Shown here in pieces: positions 1-5,451 of a stretch of DNA of 6,262 nucleotides. A model generated the notes under the pieces. The model was not told the origin of the DNA. It was given only the letters and a program-made list of their open reading frames with translations, and ran no database searches. The stretch is taken from the NCBI GenBank assembly GCA_030765665.1, contig JAVCCD010000128.1:1-6262 (forward strand). Direction: 5' to 3'. A program made the translations under genes and the position numbers. Positions within the stretch are counted from its first letter, which is position 1; the number at the start of each line of letters is the position of its first letter. The DNA is from Candidatus Tenebribacter mawsonii. GTDB lineage: Bacteria; Cloacimonadota; Cloacimonadia; Cloacimonadales; TCS61.

Positions 1-41
1 GCAATCTCGATTGACTTTTTCTTAATGTCAAAATTGTGCAT
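1..41 (-). CDS. pnp: Polyribonucleotide nucleotidyltransferase (PNPase), N-terminal fragment
   Basis: Only the first 13 codons lie in the window; the gene runs off the left edge. The visible peptide is MHNFDIKKKSIEI, followed by GC-, so the next residue is Ala. A short lead-in and then KKSIEI resembles the first strand of PNPase, the phosphorolytic 3'-5' exoribonuclease of the RNA degradosome. The second support is position: pnp lies directly downstream of rpsO on the same strand in very many bacteria, and here this start is 267 bases downstream of the rpsO stop. The start is fixed by a good ribosome binding site (AAAGGAG, five bases from ATG). The leader is unusually structured (see the separate entries). 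The call rests on 13 residues plus gene order, so another protein cannot be excluded. Confidence 0.62.
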   Translation of the reverse strand, partial: MHNFDIKKKSIEI

Positions 42-45
42 TTTT

Positions 46-113
46 TCTCCTTTAATTTGGGCAGAGCCCAATTACTAATTGGCTTAATTTTAAGCCGTGT
101 GTTTTAACGGAGA
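46..113 (-). promoter_or_regulatory. Candidate structured pnp leader with sequestered Shine-Dalgarno
   Basis: On the minus-strand RNA, CUCCGUUAA (112 to 104) can pair with UUAAAGGAG (55 to 47) at 8 of 9 positions, with one G-A mismatch; base 113 adds a further U-A pair with base 46. This helix would hide the pnp ribosome binding site. It encloses two perfect hairpins: GGCUUA/UAAGCC (96-81, four-base loop) and UUGGGC/GCCCAA (71-57, three-base loop). Together they make a three-way junction, a shape typical of translational switches. Pairing was found by eye only; no folding energy or conservation is available, and an AT-rich background raises the chance of fortuitous pairing. It resembles no riboswitch class I recognise. 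Confidence 0.4.
47..53 (-). promoter_or_regulatory. Ribosome binding site of pnp
   Basis: Reads AAAGGAG on the minus strand, with five bases between GGAG and the ATG. It decides the start of the left-edge gene. The same bases can pair with an upstream complementary element at 104-113, so access to it may be regulated. Confidence 0.75.
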
Positions 114-117
114 TTAA

Positions 118-160
118 AGCAATAGACTAAAGCCAGAATCGCTGAACTTAGCTTATTGCT
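118..160 (-). other. Long imperfect stem-loop in the pnp leader
   Basis: AGCAATA (118-124) is the exact reverse complement of TATTGCT (154-160). Pairing continues inward with a G-U pair (125/153), CTAA with TTAG (127-130/148-151), G with C (132/147) and CAG with CTG (134-136/142-144) around a five-base loop, interrupted by small internal loops. It ends four bases upstream of the anti-Shine-Dalgarno element. In E. coli, RNase III cuts a long hairpin in the pnp leader as part of PNPase autoregulation. A comparable role here is inference from position and shape. Confidence 0.42.
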
Positions 161-194
161 CCATTCCTCCGCATTTCATTTTTCTCAATTTTAC

Positions 195-224
195 TTTATA
201 ATTAACTATTGGGATGATTATTAA
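195..224 (-). promoter_or_regulatory. Possible pnp promoter
   Basis: On the minus strand, TTAATA (224-219) is followed after 18 bases by TATAAA (200-195), matching 4 of 6 and 5 of 6 of the sigma-70 consensus. Transcription would begin near 188 and give a leader of about 147 bases containing the hairpins at 46-160. The region is very AT-rich, so chance matches are expected. Confidence 0.3.
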
Positions 225-254
225 TTCTACTATCTTTTGTTAAGGTTTTTATTC

Positions 255-289
255 TTAAAAAGTAAAGAAAGGGGTTTTATCCCCTTTCT
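255..289 (-). terminator. Intrinsic terminator downstream of rpsO
   Basis: A perfect nine-base-pair stem, AGAAAGGGG (266-274) against CCCCTTTCT (281-289), with a six-base loop. On the minus strand it is followed by TTACTTTTT, a pyrimidine-rich U tract. The stem starts 19 bases after the rpsO stop codon, the usual place for a Rho-independent terminator. Some read-through into pnp is likely. On the plus strand no T tract follows, so it is not obviously bidirectional. Confidence 0.8.
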
Positions 290-308
290 GTAAACTCCAA
301 AAAATATA

Positions 309-578
309 TTATTTCCTGAGTTCGAGTGCTTTTATCAACTTACGGTAACGAGCAATATCTTTTTTCATGATATAGTCGAGTAATCTTCTTCTCTGACCAA
401 TAAGCTTGAGTAGACCACGACGTGTATGATAATCCTTTTTATGGATTTTCAAATGTTCCGTAATCTCTTTGATACGAGTTGTTAATAATGCAACTTGAAC
501 CTCAGGTGATCCAGTATCTGAATCATGGAGTTTAAACTCTGCCATGATAGCCGTTTTGGCTTCGGTATTTAATGCCAT
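309..578 (-). CDS. rpsO: 30S ribosomal protein S15
   Basis: An 89-residue protein, the standard length for bacterial S15, which binds 16S rRNA in the central domain (helices 20-22) and the S6/S18 platform early in 30S assembly. Family signatures are intact: DTGSPEVQVALLT at residues 21-33, HKKDYHTRRGLL at 46-57, GQRRRLLDYI at 61-70, and a basic C-terminus (ARYRKLIKALELRK). The start at 578 is chosen because AGGAGG lies six bases upstream and residue 1 then begins the typical MALN/T lead. An in-frame start 18 codons further upstream would add a hydrophobic tail foreign to S15 and ignores this ribosome binding site. The gene is followed by a terminator and then pnp, the common rpsO-pnp order. 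Confidence 0.97.
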   Translation of the reverse strand: MALNTEAKTAIMAEFKLHDSDTGSPEVQVALLTTRIKEITEHLKIHKKDYHTRRGLLKLIGQRRRLLDYIMKKDIARYRKLIKALELRK

Positions 579-584
579 CTTATA

Positions 585-590
585 CCTCCT
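585..590 (-). promoter_or_regulatory. Ribosome binding site of rpsO
   Basis: A perfect AGGAGG on the minus strand, six bases from the ATG at 578. It decides the 89-codon start over the longer open frame. Confidence 0.9.
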
Positions 591-603
591 TTTTGTTTTG
601 CTT

Positions 604-632
604 TTAATAAGCAGAAACAACAGAAAATTCAA
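604..632 (-). promoter_or_regulatory. Possible rpsO promoter
   Basis: On the minus strand, TTGAAT (632-627) and TATTAA (609-604) are separated by 17 bases; each matches 4 of 6 of the sigma-70 consensus. Transcription would start near 597 and give a leader of only about 19 bases, most of it the ribosome binding site region. Confidence 0.33.
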
Positions 633-709
633 GTGTTTGTTTGTAAAGGATTTTCTTTATGCCCTTATACATAGCCAATTTGCATTGTTGTGTTTACATT
701 TTATCAATT

Positions 710-726
710 CAAATTATTGGAATTTG
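710..726. repeat. Small inverted repeat in the divergent intergenic region
   Basis: CAAATT (710-715) and AATTTG (721-726) are perfect inverted copies with a five-base spacer, midway between the divergent rpsO and ABC exporter genes. It could be an operator half-site pair, but arms this short in AT-rich DNA can easily arise by chance. Confidence 0.2.
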
Positions 727-753
727 TTAAGCAATATACGATTGAATAATATA

Positions 754-783
754 TTGACACAATCCCATACTGAAGAATTTTTA
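754..783 (+). promoter_or_regulatory. Possible promoter of the surface-polymer operon
   Basis: A perfect -35 hexamer TTGACA lies at 754-759. Only a poor -10 follows at normal spacing (TTTTTA at 778-783, 18-base spacer). An alternative pair is TTGTTA (724-729) and TAATAT (747-752) with 17 bases between, 4 of 6 matches each. Either would give a short leader to the ATG at 812. Neither is strong. Confidence 0.28.
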
Positions 784-811
784 ATTGTAATGAAATTGGT
801 AGTAGGAAATT

Positions 812-2710
812 ATGGAAAATATAAAATCTATATATAAAATATTAGCAAGGCATTGGGGTTATATTCTTGGTGGTTTGTTCTTCATGTTTGGCTTTGCTGC
901 TTTCAGCAGTATCAGCCTCACAATGGCTATTCCTCTGTTTGATTTTGTTTTCAAAACAGATCCATCTAAAATTGAACTTACTAAATTTCCTGCCTTCTGG
1001 AACGCTTTTGTTTCCAATGTTCAAACTTATCTAACTGCTCATGGTGGAATTGGAAATCTATTTGAGAATCAGAATTACAAGCACTTATTGGAAGGTTTAG
1101 AATCTGTTCTGGTTCAAACAGAACCTATTCTCTTGTTGTGGATCATCAGTTCTGCTGTAGTTATCTTAGTAATTTTCAAGAATATTTTCTTTTTCTTTAA
1201 TAAGGTTATGTTTGCTAATCTACGGGGTGTTACAGTTCGAGATATTAGAGATGATATGTTCAAAAAATATCTCTATCAATCTTTAGCTTTTTTCGGGAAG
1301 AATCAAGTTGGGGATTCTTTGGTGAGAATGGTTGCAGATGTTCGAATAATTAGTAACTTCTTCATTAAATCTGTTTTTGCAGTAGTTCGAAATGCTCTTC
1401 TGCTGATCATGTATGCAGGTCTCGCTCTTGCCTTGAATACCAAATTATTCTTAATAAGTCTGATATTATTACCTGTTTTCAGTTTAGTAATCAATTTTCT
1501 GGGAAACAAAATTAAGAAATATGCCAAGCGTATTCAAGCACAATCCTCCGCAATGTTCTCTAATGTTGAAGAATCTCTGAACAGTATGCGTATTGTAAAA
1601 GCTTTTTCTCGTGAAGAACACGAGATGAAAAAATTTGAAAATATCAATCATAGAAACTTCAGAGCCTGGCGCAAATCAATGATCTATAAAGCAGTGAATA
1701 TTCCTCTATCTGAATTGAATGGAACGATCATGGGAATAATTGTGCTAATGATTGGTGGCAGAGCAGTTTTGGCAAATGACACAAGTTTTTCATTGGGAGC
1801 TTTCACCTCCTTCCTGCTGGCAATATTTTCGATGATGCATCCCATAAAACAAATAACTCAAGCCTATGCTGATATTAAAAAAGCATTAGTTTCATTGGAT
1901 CGTATATATGAGATCCTAAATCGTAAATCCGAGATCATGACAAGTGCAGATCAAATAACAAAAAGTGATTTCAAACACAAGATAGCACTACAAAATGTAA
2001 GCTTTTCTTATGAAGATGGAAACGAAGTTCTCTCTAGTGTATCATTTGATATAAACAAAGGTGAACAGGTAGCTTTAGTAGGTGGAAGTGGAGCAGGTAA
2101 GACAACCATTGTAAATCTGCTTTCCCGCATGTATGATTGTACTTCTGGTCAAATCTTAATTGATGATATCCCTATTAATAAAGTGAATTTGCGAGATCTT
2201 CGGACATTATTTGGAACTGTAACTCAGGAATCAATCCTTTTCCATGAAACAATTTACAACAATATTAAGTATGGATCACTTAATGATTTAAATAAAAATG
2301 AAATTTTAAAAGCTGCGAAAATTGCTTTTGCTGATGAATTTATTGAAACTTTTCCAGAAAAATATGAAGCAATGCTATCACCTAAAGGTGCAAATCTTTC
2401 CGGTGGCCAGAAACAGCGGCTTTGTATAGCTCGTGCCATTGTAGGAAATCCGCCTGTACTTATTTTTGATGAAGCCACCAGTGCACTGGATTCTGAATCT
2501 GAGCAGAAAGTTCAACAGGCTATCGAAAGAGCTACAAAAAATAGAACTGTGATTGTTATTGCCCATAGATTATCAACAATCCTTTCATCAGATAAAATTG
2601 TAGTTTTAGACCAGGGGAAAGTTGTTGGAATCGGAACTCATCAAGAGCTCTTAGAAAGTTGTGAACGCTATCAAACCCTCTATGAAATTCAATTTGCCGA
2701 TAAATCCTGA
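812..2710 (+). CDS. MsbA-like ABC exporter, fused transmembrane and ATP-binding domains
   Basis: A 632-residue half-transporter of the type that homodimerises in the inner membrane and flips lipids, lipid-linked sugars, peptides or drugs. Residues 1-350 are the transmembrane domain, with hydrophobic spans near 17-47, 104-129, 183-208, 211-231, 303-322 and 328-347. Residues 390-632 are the ATPase: aromatic A-loop Y400, Walker A GGSGAGKTT (424-432), Q-loop Q472, signature LSGGQ (529-533), Walker B VLIFDE (549-554) with catalytic E554, D-loop SALD (557-560) and switch H585. All key residues are present, so it should be active. It is longer than E. coli MsbA (about 580 aa), largely through a segment of some 55 residues between the first two spans. 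The ATG at 812 is the first possible start after an in-frame TAG at 803, with AGGA at 804-807. As first gene of the operon it probably exports the product of the transferases downstream. The substrate is unknown; true MsbA function (lipid A) is possible but not shown. Confidence 0.93.
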   Translation: MENIKSIYKILARHWGYILGGLFFMFGFAAFSSISLTMAIPLFDFVFKTDPSKIELTKFPAFWNAFVSNVQTYLTAHGGIGNLFENQNYKHLLEGLESVLVQTEPILLLWIISSAVVILVIFKNIFFFFNKVMFANLRGVTVRDIRDDMFKKYLYQSLAFFGKNQVGDSLVRMVADVRIISNFFIKSVFAVVRNALLLIMYAGLALALNTKLFLISLILLPVFSLVINFLGNKIKKYAKRIQAQSSAMFSNVEESLNSMRIVKAFSREEHEMKKFENINHRNFRAWRKSMIYKAVNIPLSELNGTIMGIIVLMIGGRAVLANDTSFSLGAFTSFLLAIFSMMHPIKQITQAYADIKKALVSLDRIYEILNRKSEIMTSADQITKSDFKHKIALQNVSFSYEDGNEVLSSVSFDINKGEQVALVGGSGAGKTTIVNLLSRMYDCTSGQILIDDIPINKVNLRDLRTLFGTVTQESILFHETIYNNIKYGSLNDLNKNEILKAAKIAFADEFIETFPEKYEAMLSPKGANLSGGQKQRLCIARAIVGNPPVLIFDEATSALDSESEQKVQQAIERATKNRTVIVIAHRLSTILSSDKIVVLDQGKVVGIGTHQELLESCERYQTLYEIQFADKS

Positions 2711-2713
2711 TAA

Positions 2714-3754
2714 ATGAAATTCTTGTTTTATATTTCAAAAAAATATTCAATACCGATAATTGAACCAATAGTTAAGTCTCTAATAAAAACAGATCATGAC
2801 TTTGCTTTGTTTGTATCACAAAAAGTGCGAAAGGAATTACCTGGTAATTGGCAAGAATATAAAATATTTTCTGATGTTTATTCAGCAAAAAAATTTAATC
2901 CTGATTTTGTATTGATATCTGGAAATTTCGTTGATTTTAGAATTCCAGGAATCAAGGTGCAAATTTTTCATGGTTTAGGAGTTGAAAAACAATCTCATTA
3001 TAAAATCCGCCACTTCTTTGATGTCTATTGCACTTCAGGTCCTTACGTTACTGAAAAATTTAAAAAGATTCAAAAGAGAATGAAATATTTCTTAATTAAA
3101 GAAACCGGTTGGCCAAAAATTGATCATATTATTAATTATCATGCAGAAGAGTTGAGAGAAAAGTTAAATATTCCAAAAGATAAAAGTGTAGTCCTTTTTG
3201 CCCCAACTCATAGTAAGAGAATGCAGTCAGCCGAAAGCTTGCTTCCTTTAATTCCAAAAATAATTAAAGAAGACGAAATCTGGTTTCTGAAATTTCATGA
3301 ACTCATGAATAAAGAAATTCGAGACAGTATATTAAGTACAAAAAATATCAAGCTGATTACTGATTATGATATAACTCCTTATCTCCATCTTGCTGATATT
3401 CTAATTACAGATACTTCTTCTGTTGCATACGAATTCATGGTCTTGGATAAACCTGTAATTACATATAGAACTCAAAGTAGGAAAAATAAAGGAATTGATA
3501 TCGCTCAGCCTTCTATGTTACGAGAAGCTATTGATAGAAGCTTATTAGATTCCATGGAATATCAGCAAAATAGAATTAATCATTTAAAAGAGATCAACCC
3601 AAGAACTGATGGAAAAATAAGCGAAAATTTAATATCTACTTTAGAAAAAATTATAGCTAATAATGAAATACAAAATAAAAGAAAACCTTTGAACTTGTTT
3701 AGAAAGTTCCAAATTCTCTATCATGAAAAGTACAAAAAGGGATATTTGAGATAA
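2714..3754 (+). CDS. CDP-glycerol glycerophosphotransferase (TagB/TagF) family protein, first copy
   Basis: A 346-residue protein with the GT-B-like fold features of TagB/TagF enzymes, which move glycerol-phosphate (or ribitol-phosphate in relatives) from a CDP donor to a lipid-linked acceptor at the inner face of the membrane. Visible motifs, in order: IFHGLG (84-89) with the family's HG pair, FAPTH (162-166), KFHE (193-196) at the second conserved histidine, and DITPYLHLADILITDTSS (219-236) followed by YEF and KPVI. The second histidine lacks the proline that follows it in many relatives. The last 30 residues are rich in Lys, Arg and aromatics and may hold the enzyme on the membrane. No Shine-Dalgarno is evident. 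The ATG follows the ABC exporter's TGA by three bases (an in-frame TAA), so the start is fixed and translation probably depends on coupling. Acceptor and donor cannot be named. Confidence 0.85.
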   Translation: MKFLFYISKKYSIPIIEPIVKSLIKTDHDFALFVSQKVRKELPGNWQEYKIFSDVYSAKKFNPDFVLISGNFVDFRIPGIKVQIFHGLGVEKQSHYKIRHFFDVYCTSGPYVTEKFKKIQKRMKYFLIKETGWPKIDHIINYHAEELREKLNIPKDKSVVLFAPTHSKRMQSAESLLPLIPKIIKEDEIWFLKFHELMNKEIRDSILSTKNIKLITDYDITPYLHLADILITDTSSVAYEFMVLDKPVITYRTQSRKNKGIDIAQPSMLREAIDRSLLDSMEYQQNRINHLKEINPRTDGKISENLISTLEKIIANNEIQNKRKPLNLFRKFQILYHEKYKKGYLR

Positions 3755-4842
3755 TGATAAAAGTTTTATTTGATCTAAAAAAAGAGTATTATTTTACTTC
3801 GCTCTATCCGGTTTACAAGGAACTTGCCGAAGATCCGAATTACAATATATATTTTCATGTTGGAAAAGATCATAAAAGATTTCTGGGGATTTTTCTGATC
3901 AAACAAAAGAGTGAAATTGGAGAGCGTTTGCGAGCACGAGGATTGAAATTAACAGATCAAACTATTGGATTTGATTTGGTGATTTGTGGCGATGTGTTAA
4001 AGAAACCGGAACGATATGGAGATGTTGTTCGTGTTCATCTGGATCATGGAGTCGGCACCAAAACTCTGAGAATTCGCAACATTAAAAAGCAAGTAGATTA
4101 TCATTATCATGTCTTTCTGGAAGGACAATGCTGGTATGATTATATAAAAAGTTTGGGTTGGGAAAACTTGGCAGATTTCTATTTAACAGGTCTTCCAAAG
4201 CTTGATCCTCTATTTTGGGAAGGATATTACGATAATGACAAATTAATCAAAAAAATTGGATTAGACCCAAACAAAAAAACAGTGCTTTTTGCACCTTCTT
4301 ATAAACCAAGTTGTATCAGTTATATTCAATCCAAAATTACTGAACTTTTGCCGGAATATAACTTGATAATTAAACTCCATCCCTACAGTTGGGGTGGAAA
4401 ATATGCTTCACATTCCCAACACAAATTCTATGAGAAACTGGCAAAAAAAAACAGTGATGTATTTCTAATTGAAAAAGAAGATTACGACATATATCCTTAT
4501 CTTTATTTAGCAGATACAATGATCAGCGATACTTCTAGTGTGATCAATGAATTCCTTGCTTTAGGAAAACACGGAATAATTTATGTGTTACCAGAAGCAA
4601 AGTTAAAACATTCTGATGGGATGGAATCTGTTTCTATAGATCCCAGGAACTGGTTAGATGGGGCATTCCCAAAAATGTATAAGCCAGAAGATCTTCTTCC
4701 CGCAGTTGAATCTGCACTCAATCCTACTGAAGAAATGAAATTGAAATTAAAAGAACATCGAGAATATTTTTTTACTGGACTTGATGGTAATTCTGCGAAA
4801 AGAGTAAAAGCAAAGATTGATGAAATCATGAAGAGGAAATAA
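3754..4842 (+). CDS. CDP-glycerol glycerophosphotransferase (TagB/TagF) family protein, second copy
   Basis: A 362-residue paralogue of the preceding gene with a fuller motif set: LDHGVGT (96-102), TGLPKLD (145-151), FAPSYK (179-184), KLHPY (207-211), and DIYPYLYLADTMISDTSS (245-262) followed by NEFLALGK. The C-terminal GLDGNSAKRV (342-351) matches the DG..S.R element near the end of TagF-type enzymes. The likely role is transfer of an alditol-phosphate from a CDP donor to a membrane-anchored acceptor on the cytoplasmic side. Its ATG shares one base with the previous stop (TAATG at 3752-3756), and no other start codon lies between that point and an in-frame TGA at 3724. It ends in TAA directly followed, in the same frame, by the GTG of the LicD-like gene. 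Which of the paralogues primes and which extends a chain cannot be told from sequence. Confidence 0.88.
   Translation: MIKVLFDLKKEYYFTSLYPVYKELAEDPNYNIYFHVGKDHKRFLGIFLIKQKSEIGERLRARGLKLTDQTIGFDLVICGDVLKKPERYGDVVRVHLDHGVGTKTLRIRNIKKQVDYHYHVFLEGQCWYDYIKSLGWENLADFYLTGLPKLDPLFWEGYYDNDKLIKKIGLDPNKKTVLFAPSYKPSCISYIQSKITELLPEYNLIIKLHPYSWGGKYASHSQHKFYEKLAKKNSDVFLIEKEDYDIYPYLYLADTMISDTSSVINEFLALGKHGIIYVLPEAKLKHSDGMESVSIDPRNWLDGAFPKMYKPEDLLPAVESALNPTEEMKLKLKEHREYFFTGLDGNSAKRVKAKIDEIMKRK
4833..4836 (+). promoter_or_regulatory. Ribosome binding site for the GTG start of the LicD-like gene
   Basis: GAGG within AAGAGGAAA, six bases before the GTG at 4843 and inside the last codons of the upstream gene. 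It supports separate initiation although both genes share a reading frame. Confidence 0.7.
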
Positions 4843-5451
4843 GTGGCAGGTAAAACAAGACTTGAAGGTAAAAATATTGAGATTGCATTAAAAATGTTAC
4901 ATACAGTTACAACTGAACTGGAAAAAACGAAAGTAGAATATTGGCTGGAAGGCGGTACCCTTTTGGGTGTTATTCGTGAAAATAGATTATTGCCTTGGGA
5001 TAATGATATGGATATTTCCATGAATGTAACCTATCGCTGGAAGCTCATATTAGTAACTATAAAACTAATCTTAAAAGGTTATCGCATCAGTACAAGATTT
5101 TATAATCGGGACATGGGACCTTTTAAAAAAGGTGAACTTCGTATGGTCAAAGTGCGAAATTTCGAGAAACTCTTTAAAAAGGGTGATGTAATGCTTGATA
5201 TTTTTCTAAAAAGAAAAGTTAATAAAGAATATTATTGGACTGTTGGTATCAAATCTCCTGTACTTAAATCCTCACCTGCTGAGTTCTACGATAAGCTTAC
5301 TAAAGTAAAATTTGATAAGAAAGAATATCTCATTCCTCAGGATTTTGAGGGATACCTCTCATATCGTTATGGCAATTGGAAGAAAACTGTGAAACAATGG
5401 GATTTTAAAAAAGATGATAACGCTATTGTTCAAACTAAGGAGCATAAGTGA
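4843..5451 (+). CDS. LicD-family phosphotransferase
   Basis: A 202-residue protein of the LicD/fukutin-type nucleotidyltransferase-fold family, whose characterised members attach phosphocholine (LicD, from CDP-choline) or ribitol-phosphate (FKRP, fukutin, from CDP-ribitol) to glycans. The family core is clear: EGGTLLGVIRENRLLPWD at 36-53, continuing to NDMDI (54-58), with acidic residues D53, D55 and D57 as probable metal ligands; N54 replaces the Asp seen in many LicD proteins. A second acidic site is LDIF (118-121). YLSYRYGNW (171-179) matches the family's C-terminal YG.W element. There are no membrane spans, so a cytoplasmic enzyme acting before export is likely. The GTG start immediately follows the TAA of the upstream gene and has a good ribosome binding site. 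The family is fairly certain; the group transferred (choline-, ribitol-, glycerol-phosphate or other) is not. Confidence 0.87.
   Translation: MAGKTRLEGKNIEIALKMLHTVTTELEKTKVEYWLEGGTLLGVIRENRLLPWDNDMDISMNVTYRWKLILVTIKLILKGYRISTRFYNRDMGPFKKGELRMVKVRNFEKLFKKGDVMLDIFLKRKVNKEYYWTVGIKSPVLKSSPAEFYDKLTKVKFDKKEYLIPQDFEGYLSYRYGNWKKTVKQWDFKKDDNAIVQTKEHK
5437..5442 (+). promoter_or_regulatory. Ribosome binding site for the GTG start at 5448
   Basis: AAGGAG five bases before GTG. With an in-frame TAA immediately upstream of that GTG (5445-5447), it fixes the start of the last gene. Confidence 0.85.

Noticed and set aside
149..170. Tiny leader peptide in the pnp leader (GGAGG, then ATG GAG CAA TAA on the minus strand)
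   Set aside because: The GGAGG is only about one base from the ATG, too close for normal initiation, and a three-codon frame can arise by chance.
544..837. Plus-strand open frame of 97 codons over the rpsO 5' end and the intergenic region
   Set aside because: It lies antisense to the rpsO start and runs into the ABC exporter start. The translation is low-complexity hydrophobic with no recognisable domain, and AT-rich non-coding DNA explains it.
842..2768. Several minus-strand open frames of 60-74 codons across the ABC exporter
   Set aside because: All lie opposite a full-length exporter with every catalytic motif intact; none shows a domain of its own.
4581..5021. Minus-strand open frame of 146 codons
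   Set aside because: It is antisense to the end of the second TagF-like gene and the start of the LicD-like gene, both with clear family motifs. The Ser/Phe-rich translation is typical of a shadow frame.
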